Below are positions 1 through 7,832 of a stretch of 64,000 nucleotides of DNA, one piece after another. The DNA is from Shewanella woodyi ATCC 51908 (GTDB lineage: Bacteria; Pseudomonadota; Gammaproteobacteria; Enterobacterales; Shewanellaceae), in contig NC_010506.1 in NCBI RefSeq assembly GCF_000019525.1, forward strand, positions 744,001-808,000. Reading direction: 5' to 3'. The first letter of the stretch is position 1. Every line of letters begins with the position of its first letter. Below the pieces are notes generated by a model that made no database searches, was not told the DNA's origin, and saw only the letters and a program-made list of their open reading frames with translations. The translations under genes were made by a program, and so were the position numbers.

Positions 1-385
1 GGGTATCCAGTTGCTCTACATTTGCTCTGAGTGATTGGGTGGCAGCTTCTTCACTAAGCTGAAGGTCGTCGGTTTTTATCTGGCCTAACACTAAACAGCT
101 TTTGCCGTCGAAGAAGCGGTTTGACTGTAGATTTAGGAATTGAGCCATCGCAGCCTCAAATGCGTCGGTTGCGCCACCGCGACCTAAATTGGCACGAGGA
201 CCGATATCTTCCCCAATACCAAAGATGGCAAATCTAGCGCCTTTAAGCTTCGCCTTGGCTAGCGTCTCTTTTAAGACAGCGTTTTCATCGTGGGTCAATA
301 CTGTTTGAGCCAACTTGGTTTCGCCCTCTCTGGCGGTGACGAGTTGTCGGCAATGTTGCGAGGTAAAAGGGAGCAGGTATTGCAT
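1..385 (-). CDS. Arginase-family hydrolase (formimidoylglutamase-like), N-terminal part only
   Basis: The reverse strand is open from an ATG at 385 to the window edge and gives about 128 residues beginning MQYLLPFTSQ. The segment GIGEDIGPRANLGRGGATDAF followed by FLNLQSN resembles the N-terminal part of ureohydrolase-fold proteins annotated as formimidoylglutamase or arginase family, in which RANxGRGG is a conserved early motif. The metal-binding Asp/His motifs lie outside the window, so activity cannot be judged. The gene is divergent from the S9 peptidase gene; the roughly 155 bases between them must hold both promoters. Substrate (formiminoglutamate, arginine or agmatine) is not determined. 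Confidence 0.75.
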   Translation of the reverse strand, partial: MQYLLPFTSQHCRQLVTAREGETKLAQTVLTHDENAVLKETLAKAKLKGARFAIFGIGEDIGPRANLGRGGATDAFEAAMAQFLNLQSNRFFDGKSCLVLGQIKTDDLQLSEEAATQSLRANVEQLDT

Positions 386-540
386 ATTGGTCTAGTTCTT
401 ATTTTTGATGCCTATGCCCTATATTGTGGCTTAATGTGGGAATTGAAGGCAATGAAAGAATCTTAAGGTTAAGGAGTAGTACAAAAGCGTTAGCATTATG
501 TTATTTTATCATTTTTGTAATAATTGTAATTGAGGCAAGG

Positions 541-2445
541 ATGAGCCGAATATTTATCGCTTTATTGTTGATTTTATCTAGTGCTGCTGTTCACGCTGAA
601 CAGCTCCCAGTTGAAGCGTTTGGTCTGTTACCACAATCTGAACAGGTAAAGCTGTCACCAGATGGGGATAAACTGTCTTTCATTATCCACAATCAGGGTA
701 ACACCTATATTGGTGTTAAAGATTTTAAAGCTGATGCAACTAAGTACGTAGTGAGTACGGATAACCAAGAGTTTAAAATAGGCTGGTATAGGTGGGCTAA
801 TAATGAACTTTTACTTGTTAGTGCAGATTATCCCGTAAAGCAAAGAGGGATAAAATACACAGAAACTCGACTTCTTAAAGTGCATGCTGATGGTAGTGGT
901 AAACTGAAAACCGTTATGAAACCGAAAAAGAGGGAGCTAAACCCTCAGTTTCAAAATGGCATTATCGATCTGCTGCCCGATGAACCCGATTATATTTTAA
1001 TGGGACTTGCACTGAAAGTCGCAAATCGTCCTGATGTTTATAAGATTAATTTAAACTCTGAACGAAAGCGCAAGCTTTTACAAAGAAGTCGTTCAGACAT
1101 TCACAGTTGGCTAACCGACCAACAGCATAGAGTCAGGCTAGGTTATGGCCGGGATGAGACCAAAATATTTTATCGTCTCTATGATTTAGCAACTGATGAA
1201 TGGCGTAACATTTGGGAGTATGAGATCTTTGATGCGCCTGATATTACGCCGTTAGGGTTTGGCCTAAATCCATCCGAACTCTATATTCGAGCGATACATA
1301 ATGACAGGTATGCCATCTTTAAGGTTGATGTTACCGATAAGAAACTGACAAAAACCTTAGTCTATGCCGATGAACATTATGATATCGAAGGTTCATTAAT
1401 CTACTCACGTAAAACCAAGGATGTGATCGGGGTTTATCATGGTGAAGCCAACAACGCTAAGGTCTACTTTGATCCTGCTTATGAGCGCTTTCAAAAGTCG
1501 TTAAACAAGGCGATTCCCGATGCCTATAATAATATCGTCAGTGTGAGTGATGACGAAAATATGTATGTGTTATATACCAGTAACCCGCAGACTCCAGGTG
1601 CTTACTATTTAGGAGATAGAAAAGCGAAAACATTAGAGTTCATTATTGATGAATATCCTTTTCTACTCCAAAAAAACTTATCTGATAAAAGAAAAGTCAG
1701 CTATCAAGCTCGTGATGGTTTAAGCATTGAGGCCTATGTGACCCCGCCCTATGAAGGTGTAGAGTCTAAAAAGGCGGCACTAGTTATCCCCCATGGGGGC
1801 CCAATGGTACGAAACTATGGCGGTTTCGATTGGTTCTCTCAATTTTTTGCCAGCCGTGGTTATACCGTGATTGAGCCTAACTTTCGCGGCTCATCAGGGT
1901 ATGGTTTTGAGTTTGAGATGGCCTCGATTCAAAAGTGGGGCGGAGCGATGCAGGATGACCTTGCCGATGCCGCTAAATGGCTGACTAAGAACTATCCAGT
2001 AGATAAAAATAAGGTATGTATTCTTGGCGCCAGTTATGGAGGTTATGCGGCGATGATGGCTGCGGTGAAACAGCAAGATGTTTTTCGTTGTGCAGCCAGT
2101 TTTGCAGGGGTATCGGATCTTGAGTATATCGTGCGAAAAGCAAAACGATTTACTAACTATAAGGTGGTGAAGAAACAGATAGGTGATGATTCAGATATGT
2201 TAGAGCAAAAGTCACCGGTTAACTTCGCTAAAGAGATCAATATCCCACTGCTGCTCATTCACGGCGATAAAGACAGGGTTGTCGATGTTTACCATAGCCG
2301 TGAGATGTTTGAGGAGCTTGAAGATCTGGGTAAAGTAGTTGAATACATCGAACTTGAAAATGGCAACCACTATCTGGAGATCGAGAAGAATAGACTCAAG
2401 ACTTTAAATGCGTTTGATAAGTTTCTGACTCAGCATCTTAACTAG
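541..2445 (+). CDS. Secreted S9-family prolyl oligopeptidase-type peptidase
   Basis: Serine peptidase of the S9 alpha/beta-hydrolase family, probably periplasmic, cleaving short peptides. I chose the ATG at 541 rather than the upstream in-frame ATG at 424: it is preceded by AGGCAAGG and begins a clean signal peptide (MSRIFIALLLILSSAAVHA). Residues about 20-390 form the low-complexity beta-propeller part. The C-terminal hydrolase domain carries the nucleophile motif GASYGG (Ser498), the acid in HGDKDRV (Asp578) and the histidine in NGNHY (His610). At 634 residues it has the usual length of S9C-type enzymes. A strong terminator follows about 50 bases downstream, so the gene is likely monocistronic. 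Confidence 0.9.
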   Translation: MSRIFIALLLILSSAAVHAEQLPVEAFGLLPQSEQVKLSPDGDKLSFIIHNQGNTYIGVKDFKADATKYVVSTDNQEFKIGWYRWANNELLLVSADYPVKQRGIKYTETRLLKVHADGSGKLKTVMKPKKRELNPQFQNGIIDLLPDEPDYILMGLALKVANRPDVYKINLNSERKRKLLQRSRSDIHSWLTDQQHRVRLGYGRDETKIFYRLYDLATDEWRNIWEYEIFDAPDITPLGFGLNPSELYIRAIHNDRYAIFKVDVTDKKLTKTLVYADEHYDIEGSLIYSRKTKDVIGVYHGEANNAKVYFDPAYERFQKSLNKAIPDAYNNIVSVSDDENMYVLYTSNPQTPGAYYLGDRKAKTLEFIIDEYPFLLQKNLSDKRKVSYQARDGLSIEAYVTPPYEGVESKKAALVIPHGGPMVRNYGGFDWFSQFFASRGYTVIEPNFRGSSGYGFEFEMASIQKWGGAMQDDLADAAKWLTKNYPVDKNKVCILGASYGGYAAMMAAVKQQDVFRCAASFAGVSDLEYIVRKAKRFTNYKVVKKQIGDDSDMLEQKSPVNFAKEINIPLLLIHGDKDRVVDVYHSREMFEELEDLGKVVEYIELENGNHYLEIEKNRLKTLNAFDKFLTQHLN

Positions 2446-2494
2446 GTTCAAGCTTATATTGGTTGGTATTACTCACTTGATAATGTAATCAGAT

Positions 2495-2530
2495 TAAAAA
2501 AGGACGAATAGTTTCGTCCTTTTTTATTTT
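2495..2530. terminator. Bidirectional intrinsic terminator
   Basis: A-tract, GGACGAA, short loop, TTCGTCC, then a T-run. The symmetry allows it to stop transcription from the S9 peptidase gene on the plus strand and from rraA on the minus strand, which converge here. Confidence 0.88.
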
Positions 2531-2550
2531 TAGAGTGTGACTATCGATAA

Positions 2551-3036
2551 TTAGTCGATATCTAAAGGTTCTGGAGAGAGAATGATGCCTGTGTTGTCAG
2601 CATAAACATGATCAAGTGGTAAGAAAGTCACACCACCAAAATTGACTGGGATCTCCAGTTCACCAACTGAGTTACTGTCAGCGCCCACAGGGATAGAAGC
2701 CATGGCCTGAATACCGATATCAAGATCTTCAAGGGCATCGACATCTCTAACTGAGCCGTAGACGATTATCCCTTCCCAGTTATTATCCACAGCAACTTGA
2801 GCGATAGATGCATCGATAAGGGCACGTCTCAGTGAACCACCGCCATCAACGAGTAAGACTCTACCTTCCCCATCATTTTGCAACGCTTCAATTATGAGGC
2901 CGTTATCTTCAAAACATTTTATCGTGCTGATCGAGCCACCAAAAGAGTTACAACCACCGTAATTGCTGAACATGGGTTCGACAACATCAACGACATCGAT
3001 GTAAGTGTCACATAGTTCTGAGGTGTTGTATTCCAT
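2551..3036 (-). CDS. rraA: Regulator of ribonuclease E activity A
   Basis: RraA binds RNase E and inhibits mRNA decay by the degradosome; it belongs to the class II aldolase-like RraA fold. The protein begins [12 protein letters not shown] and contains [50 protein letters not shown] and ADNTGIILS, colinear with Escherichia coli RraA as I remember it. Starting at 3036 gives 161 residues, the usual length. AGGAG lies about 7 bases before this ATG; the ATG at 3042 sits almost on top of the Shine-Dalgarno sequence and the longer open frame to 3126 has no homology. It converges with the S9 peptidase gene across a shared terminator. Confidence 0.95.
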   Translation of the reverse strand: MEYNTSELCDTYIDVVDVVEPMFSNYGGCNSFGGSISTIKCFEDNGLIIEALQNDGEGRVLLVDGGGSLRRALIDASIAQVAVDNNWEGIIVYGSVRDVDALEDLDIGIQAMASIPVGADSNSVGELEIPVNFGGVTFLPLDHVYADNTGIILSPEPLDID

Positions 3037-3361
3037 AGTCATACTCCTGAAATCAATAATGTGCCAGTTAGGGATAGGCGTTGTTGCTAGTATATAAGGC
3101 TTTCTTAAAAAGAAAAGTGTTATCAATCACGCAATTGGCGATAGTATATCTTGTTAACAATAATGTTGTTTAATTCCTTCATTAACGGGGCTAATGTACT
3201 AAAAGTATGATGCAAGTCATCAAATAACGTATTTTTATTACATTTTGTGGGTCGATTTGTTAGCATGTGGGTAGAATTTGATTACTTAACTTTAACTTGC
3301 TTTAGGGGCACGGACCCCCCAATTCGCTTATGGATGGCAGAGGGCCTTAAGAAGGTACCTT

Positions 3362-3610
3362 ATGGACACTGCAAATACGATTGAAATCATTGGTTATTCT
3401 GCATCAGTGATGGTTGCGATCTCATTGATGATGAAAGACATCATCTGGCTTAGATGCCTCAACTTTACCGGCTGTACTCTGTTTGTTATCTATGGTGTTT
3501 ACATCTCAGCTTGGCCCGTGGCAGGCATGAATGCCTTTGTCGCCTGCATCAATATCTACCACTTAATTAAACTCTACCGAGAAAAATCTCAGCAGTCCGC
3601 GACTGCCTAA
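3362..3610 (+). CDS. Small inner-membrane protein, YgjV-like
   Basis: An 82-residue protein with about three hydrophobic segments (roughly residues 7-25, 30-48 and 51-68) and a basic C-terminal tail. The pattern of IxxIGYxASxxVxxSLxMKDIxxLR then NxxGCxLFxIYGVYxxAxPV is typical of short YgjV/PQ-loop-like inner-membrane proteins. These are sometimes mislabelled as uroporphyrinogen decarboxylase in databases; no such domain is present. A purine-rich AAGAAGG precedes the ATG. Function unknown. The 235 bases upstream contain no other gene. Confidence 0.7.
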   Translation: MDTANTIEIIGYSASVMVAISLMMKDIIWLRCLNFTGCTLFVIYGVYISAWPVAGMNAFVACINIYHLIKLYREKSQQSATA

Positions 3611-3718
3611 TGTCCCTGACACTTAGCGTGTCATAAAAACTTAGGCTAGTTGTCACTTAGCCGTAACGGCACCTTCTTAGGCTCTGAATCAGCATACTGG
3701 CTGGTAAGGAGCCTTTTT

Positions 3719-4282
3719 ATGTTTACAAAGCTAGTCAAATTGGACAGACGCTTATTTAACTATCTCTTCGCACAGTCTGAAGCGAGAAAGTTAGGCGTGC
3801 TTGCAAGGCGGCTCTCCAGAACGGGAGATGGGCCGCTCTATCTGTTCTTGGTTTTTATAGTGATGATCAGCCACGCTAAAGGTGAGATGCTGTTTTACCT
3901 TGCGCTTGCAGGTTTCACTGTTGAACTTCCCCTCTACCTTATTCTGAAAAACACCATAAAACGTACTCGGCCCTGTCACCTTGAACTTTCGAGTTGTGAT
4001 AGTGGTTACTCACCGCTAACTGATAAGCATTTAATGGCGTTAAAGCGTTTTGAGCCCTCAGATAAATTCAGTTTACCCTCAGGCCATACTGCGGGGGCTT
4101 TCGTTATGGCCACCTCTGTTGCCTTTATCTATCCACAATGGGGCTACCTTGTTTATCTATGGGCGTTGCTTGTGGGGGGATCTCGAATTGCGCTGGGCGT
4201 GCACTATCCGCTGGACATATTGGCAGGAGCTGCACTGGGGACTGGTTCTGTATTCGCTATTCTATCGATAGGCTTTGATTAG
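3719..4282 (+). CDS. PAP2-family membrane phosphatase
   Basis: Integral-membrane phosphatidic-acid-phosphatase-type enzyme acting on lipid phosphates such as undecaprenyl-PP or phosphatidylglycerol-phosphate. The three PAP2 motifs are present: KNTIKRTRP, PSGH and SRxxxGVHYPLD. The start at 3719 follows TAAGGAG by 7 bases and gives 187 residues; the open frame extends to 3650 but without a ribosome site. The glycosyltransferase gene follows after 24 bases, suggesting a two-gene operon. The pairing of a PAP2 enzyme with a glycosyltransferase suggests a joint role in a lipid-linked sugar or envelope lipid pathway; that is inference. Confidence 0.88.
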   Translation: MFTKLVKLDRRLFNYLFAQSEARKLGVLARRLSRTGDGPLYLFLVFIVMISHAKGEMLFYLALAGFTVELPLYLILKNTIKRTRPCHLELSSCDSGYSPLTDKHLMALKRFEPSDKFSLPSGHTAGAFVMATSVAFIYPQWGYLVYLWALLVGGSRIALGVHYPLDILAGAALGTGSVFAILSIGFD

Positions 4283-4306
4283 ATTTCAATATTTTAAGGA
4301 GAAGAT

Positions 4307-5359
4307 ATGAAGATACTCTATGGCGTCCAAGGAACGGGCAATGGCCATTTAAGTCGTGCTAGGGTGATGGCGAAATCGTTGTGTAAGCACGGTGTTGATG
4401 TGGATTTCTTTTTCTCAGGCCGCTCCCCTGAACAGTTTTTTGATATGCAGTGTTTTGGGAAATATCAAGTTGAGAGTGGCCTGACATTTGCCACGCATCA
4501 TGGGCGAGTCAATATTGCACAAACCGCTTGGAGCAATTCAGTGCCGTCGCTGATCAATGATATCCAATCACTGGATTTGAGTGGCTATGATCTTGTTTTA
4601 AATGATTTTGAACCCGTTTCAGCCTGGGCAGCAAAGAGACAGGGCGTGACCTCAATAGGAGTGAGTCATCAGGTCGCGTTAAAATATGATGTGCCTAAAG
4701 TCGGGGCGAACTGGTTTAATGAAACCTTGCTTAACTACTTTGCTCCCGTCGATATCGCTCTTGGCTGTCATTGGCATCATTTCGGTTTTCCTATCTTGCC
4801 CCCCTTTGTTGAAGTTGAACCAGTGGTCTCAGTTAATCCCCACGATATTTTAGTTTATCTTCCCTTTGAAGATCCCGATGCCATTGTGAACTTCCTTGCA
4901 CCATTTAAGGAGTTCAAATTCTATGTCTATCACTCAGGCAAACCTCTGCTCAGAACCCCAGAACATATTAAATGGTCTGGTTTTAATCGAGATGAGTTTA
5001 AGCGCAGGCTATCACTGTGTAGTGGTGTGATAGGCTGTGCGGGGTTTGAACTAGCAAGTGAAGCGTTAACCTTAGGCAAGCGGTTACTGGTTAAGCCACT
5101 TGTGGGTCAGTTTGAGCAGCTCTCCAACGTTGCAGCTCTAGAGTTGTTAGGGGCTGCAGATACCATGCTGACACTCGACGGTAAACAGCTGCAACGCTGG
5201 CTAAAATCGGCACCACCTCAACCCATCTTGTACCCACAAGTGGGGGATGAGTTGGTGAAATGGTTACTGTCAGACGACTGGCATACAGGAGATAAACTGT
5301 GTTGCCAGTTATGGGATAAGGTGGAGTTGCCCATGAGTTGGCGTAAGAAAAACCCATAA
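4307..5359 (+). CDS. MJ1255/VC2487-family glycosyltransferase
   Basis: A 350-residue protein starting MKILYGVQGTGNGHLSRARVM; the GTGNGHxxRA loop is the N-terminal glycine-rich signature of GT28/MurG-like GT-B enzymes and of the MJ1255/VC2487 family. The second half has GVIGCAGFELASEALTLGK and PLVGQFEQ, the nucleotide-sugar-binding region expected in that fold. The start has AAGGAG 6-8 bases upstream. It follows the PAP2 gene closely and is probably cotranscribed. Donor and acceptor are unknown. Confidence 0.85.
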   Translation: MKILYGVQGTGNGHLSRARVMAKSLCKHGVDVDFFFSGRSPEQFFDMQCFGKYQVESGLTFATHHGRVNIAQTAWSNSVPSLINDIQSLDLSGYDLVLNDFEPVSAWAAKRQGVTSIGVSHQVALKYDVPKVGANWFNETLLNYFAPVDIALGCHWHHFGFPILPPFVEVEPVVSVNPHDILVYLPFEDPDAIVNFLAPFKEFKFYVYHSGKPLLRTPEHIKWSGFNRDEFKRRLSLCSGVIGCAGFELASEALTLGKRLLVKPLVGQFEQLSNVAALELLGAADTMLTLDGKQLQRWLKSAPPQPILYPQVGDELVKWLLSDDWHTGDKLCCQLWDKVELPMSWRKKNP

Positions 5360-5787
5360 TTTGGGGGACTTTTGTTGAGTTTGGTTTGGCTCTCTAATGG
5401 TTGTTTTCAGCCTTCGAATGAAGGCTGATTACATTTCTATGTGCTAACTTTTGACTGAATTGGTATTGGGTTAGGTTGTTGAAGGTCATACCTTCATTGG
5501 TATCTATCGCTTTCCAGCGGGGAATGTGCAAGTAATCTCTCGGAACGCTGTAAACCCATCCTTGGACGCTCTGCGATTTCATCCTTGAAATCGAAGTCCT
5601 CGAGCTCACTTACACCTGATCATTTATCTCTTCGATTTGGCTTTACTTTGTAGAAGGCCGCAACTGGTTTTCCCCTTTATGCATTAGCTTCAACAATTCG
5701 TCTGATACAGCACTAAACCCTTTGTAATAGCTTTCTTATCGGTTGGATAAGGTAAGTGTTTCTATTTAGCGACAACGTCTTAATTAA
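5360..5787. other. Gene-free stretch with hairpin and a dispersed repeat fragment
   Basis: No credible gene. A perfect 8-bp hairpin, CAGCCTTC-gaat-GAAGGCTG, lies at 5408-5427 and may terminate the glycosyltransferase transcript. Bases 5416-5436 match 27777-27797 at 20 of 21 positions, so this belongs to a dispersed repeat. Further on (about 5560-5610) there are small inverted repeats of the kind common in Shewanella intergenic repeats. The 71-residue frame on the minus strand at 5394-5609 lies within this repeat and is not called. Confidence 0.55.
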
Positions 5788-5922
5788 CCAGTGTTTGGCA
5801 ATATTACGATGAATAAAAGTATGACCAAACTGACCTTACGAGGTAAAACTAAGGTTAATGCACAATGGCAAATGTACTGCTTAGTCCATAATATCGAGAA
5901 ACTGCAAAGTAGGATGCATTAA
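5788..5922 (+). pseudogene. C-terminal remnant of an IS1182-type transposase
   Basis: In-frame translation reads PVFGNITMNKSMTKLTLRGK, then KVNAQW, YCLVHNIEKLQ and a stop at 5920-5922. The PVFGNI...LRG...VHN..K pattern is the very C-terminus of IS1182-family DDE transposases. The codon directly before PVFGNI is a stop (TAA at 5785-5787) and nothing upstream continues the protein, so this is a decayed fragment of about 45 codons. It marks an old insertion at the left edge of the cassette-bearing island. Confidence 0.65.
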
Positions 5923-6108
5923 GGGTAGGTAGCCTTTTTGCCATCAAACAGCCCCATAAATGCCACTGAGGCTAACCTAAACTGAAATCTCCGCTAAAAG
6001 CCCATCAAAGAATAAAGCCAAGTGAAAAATGGAATAGCCATAGAAACTTCGATACTGTCCTTGTATGGTGTTAAAAATCAGTCAAGAACGAGTAATTTTA
6101 CAAGCTCG

Positions 6109-7142
6109 TTAAGTGTTAAAGGTAATAAGTGAAGTATGTATTAAAAATTTCCTCGCATTTAGGTATCGACTTAATAGAGTCATCTGAGGACGAGTTGAAT
6201 GAAGTAAAAGATGCCAAAAGCAACATTTTGGAATCGGTGACACTAGAAGAGAAGCTAGATCTTGCGTTAACAAACTACAAAGAATTTGAAATGTTTATCG
6301 CTTCCATCTCGATCGATTACAAAATGTTCAAAGGAGGCGATTGGCAAGGTGGTATGCAGAAAAGAAGAGAGCTGGCCCGATTGTTTTCAAACCTGCTGTC
6401 ATCCACAAGGTTATATATAGATCACCTGATGCATCATGTCTCCAGAATATATGGCAAAGAAAGTGATAACTATAAATTGATCAAGGAGCATGTCTCTCAG
6501 CACTATGATGAATCTTTAAGCTATCGGCTATTAGAGACAATTAGAAACCATGTACAGCATGCAGGACTACCTATTAGTTTTAAGTCAATGTCAACTTGGA
6601 ATGTAGAACGCACTCACATGGTTACAATTGTCACTCCAACGCTGATGATTGAAGAGTTGCGACAAAATAAACGGTTTAAAAAATCCGTTCTAGTTGAAAT
6701 TGAGTCATTGACTAAATCTCCTGACTTAAAGCCTCACATAAGGAACTACATTGGCAGGCTTACCCAAATTAACGGTTTCGTTCGAGAACTTTTAAACAGT
6801 GATTACCAGAGGTGGTCGGAGTTAGTTTTAAATTGCATTGAAAAAGGTGAGCGATTGCATTTAAAAGCATCAGGAAGTATTCATACCGCCTTGTATTGCG
6901 AATCAGATAACTATGAGGTTCTAGAAAAGATCGAGTTATTCCGAGATTTTCTCGAGCTACGTGAGTACTTTTGCCAACACAACATGGTACTAGATGACTT
7001 TGAAAGCAGATATGTATCTACTTTGCCAATCGATGAACTACGCACCTAAAAATGCCATGAACGGAATGTTTACTCGTGGCGCATTTTTCAAAGAAACACT
7101 GTGATTTAGGTGTTTCAATCAGTTTGGGCTAGTAAACGCCCG
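6109..7142 (+). mobile_element. Candidate integron gene cassette A (HEPN-like ORF plus attC)
   Basis: Left boundary proposed at G6108/TT, within GTTAAGT, an exact match to the cassette core GTTRRRY. The GTG start of the only gene lies 20 bases inside, typical of integron cassettes. The right end is an attC-like site (7056-7148) in which G7142/TT is the crossover point. No integrase is in the window. The left boundary is less certain than the right because the inverse core CATGAAC does not pair with TTAAGT beyond AAC. Confidence 0.5.
6129..7049 (+). CDS. Cassette-borne protein of unknown function with HEPN-like RX4H motif
   Basis: A 306-residue, mostly helical soluble protein that I do not recognise as a named family. 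Start is GTG at 6129, with AAAGG about 6 bases upstream. Residues about 60-150 look like a helical bundle and include LLETIRNHVQHAGLP, where Arg139 and His144 form an RX4H pair of the kind that defines the catalytic site of HEPN ribonucleases; this is suggestive only. There is no signal peptide and no membrane segment. The gene stands alone between a transposase relic and an attC-like site. HEPN proteins occur in toxin-antitoxin and defence systems, so a defence role is possible but not shown. Confidence 0.6.
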   Translation: MKYVLKISSHLGIDLIESSEDELNEVKDAKSNILESVTLEEKLDLALTNYKEFEMFIASISIDYKMFKGGDWQGGMQKRRELARLFSNLLSSTRLYIDHLMHHVSRIYGKESDNYKLIKEHVSQHYDESLSYRLLETIRNHVQHAGLPISFKSMSTWNVERTHMVTIVTPTLMIEELRQNKRFKKSVLVEIESLTKSPDLKPHIRNYIGRLTQINGFVRELLNSDYQRWSELVLNCIEKGERLHLKASGSIHTALYCESDNYEVLEKIELFRDFLELREYFCQHNMVLDDFESRYVSTLPIDELRT

Positions 7143-7148
7143 TTATGC
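7056..7148 (+). other. attC-like integron recombination site
   Basis: Fold: AAC at 7060-7062 pairs with GTT at 7142-7144; GTTTACT (7068-7074) pairs perfectly with AGTAAAC (7131-7137), giving the L boxes; an inner stem GAAACAC/GTGTTTC (around 7092-7118) closes the hairpin. The order R''-spacer-L''-inner stem-L'-spacer-R' is that of attC sites, with outer spacers of 5 and 4 bases. The right core is GTTATGC, one mismatch from GTTRRRY. Confidence 0.6.
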
Positions 7149-7173
7149 TAACGTTAGCTTTTAGGTACATGGT

Positions 7174-7755
7174 ATGGATGGAGTTATAAAACTAATTATT
7201 AGTTTCTTAGGTGGTGGTGTAATTGCGGGCTTAATAAGCTGGGCAAGAATTGCCCGATCTGAAAGAGAAAATAGAAAAACTGAGCATATTAAAGCTCAAG
7301 TAAATAACCTATATGGTCCTCTTTATTTTTTTACATCTCAAAATGTTCAGTTACTTGAACTTAATCGAAATTTAATGAGTGCATATAATGATGAGTATGT
7401 TGACCAAAATTGGGCATTAGCTCCTGAAACACAAAAAAGTATTAATGAAGAAACATCGACAACAATTGATATTGCAAACACCTATGTAAAAAACATAATT
7501 GCTAACAACCAGAAAATAGTGGAATTATTGCAAAATAATTCTGAATATATAGATCCAGAAGATAATGATGTTTTTCATAAAGTTGTGATTGATAATATTA
7601 GAGATATGGTTGAAAAAGAAGAAAGTGGAAAATTAAGGACACCATTTATGGTGTATAAAAGTGTTGGCGATATCTTCTTTGTAAGACAAGAGTTTAATGA
7701 ACTTGTGATAAATAAATTTCTAAGCAAAAATAATGAGCTTAAGAAATATCATTGA
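7174..7755 (+). CDS. Membrane-anchored coiled-coil protein of unknown function (candidate cassette B)
   Basis: A 193-residue protein, clearly AT-rich compared with flanking core genes. Residues about 4-25 (VIKLIISFLGGGVIAGLISW) form one transmembrane segment, followed by a basic, charged helical region (ARSERENRKTEHIKAQ) and a predicted helical cytoplasmic domain. I do not recognise the family. The ATG is 20-30 bases from the preceding attC/core site (GTTATGC at 7142 or GTTAGCT at 7153), as expected for a cassette gene. A hairpin with attC-like features follows the stop. Confidence 0.65.
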   Translation: MDGVIKLIISFLGGGVIAGLISWARIARSERENRKTEHIKAQVNNLYGPLYFFTSQNVQLLELNRNLMSAYNDEYVDQNWALAPETQKSINEETSTTIDIANTYVKNIIANNQKIVELLQNNSEYIDPEDNDVFHKVVIDNIRDMVEKEESGKLRTPFMVYKSVGDIFFVRQEFNELVINKFLSKNNELKKYH

Positions 7756-7762
7756 AGCTTAA

Positions 7763-7832
7763 AGCTAACAAATATGGATAGGCTTGTTCAACACTTGTCC
7801 TTATCCCGAGTGTTGAACAAGCCCGATTGATA
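7763..7832 (+). other. Degenerate attC-like hairpin after the 193-residue ORF
   Basis: Begins AGCTAAC (7763-7769), the exact complement of GTTAGCT at 7153-7159 upstream of the ORF, as inverse core and cassette start should be. A 17-bp stem with one mismatch follows (7781-7797 with 7807-7823). The distal side ends GCCCGATTGAT, where an attC would need GTT; the extra A may mean a dead site. It could instead be just a terminator-like hairpin. Confidence 0.4.

Noticed and set aside
424..540. Extended N-terminus of the S9 peptidase
   Set aside because: The extra 39 residues hide the signal peptide and lack a good ribosome site; the start at 541 explains both.
5394..5609. A 71-codon minus-strand frame
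   Set aside because: It overlaps a dispersed repeat and hairpin and shows no protein family resemblance.
6087..6110. AACGAG...CTCGTT hairpin as a further attC or attI site
   Set aside because: It has paired ends but no L boxes or extrahelical bases and is too short.
7781..7823. Plain transcription terminator after the 193-residue ORF
   Set aside because: The stem is strong but no T-run follows; the matching inverse core makes a degenerate attC at least as likely, so it is listed as such with low confidence.
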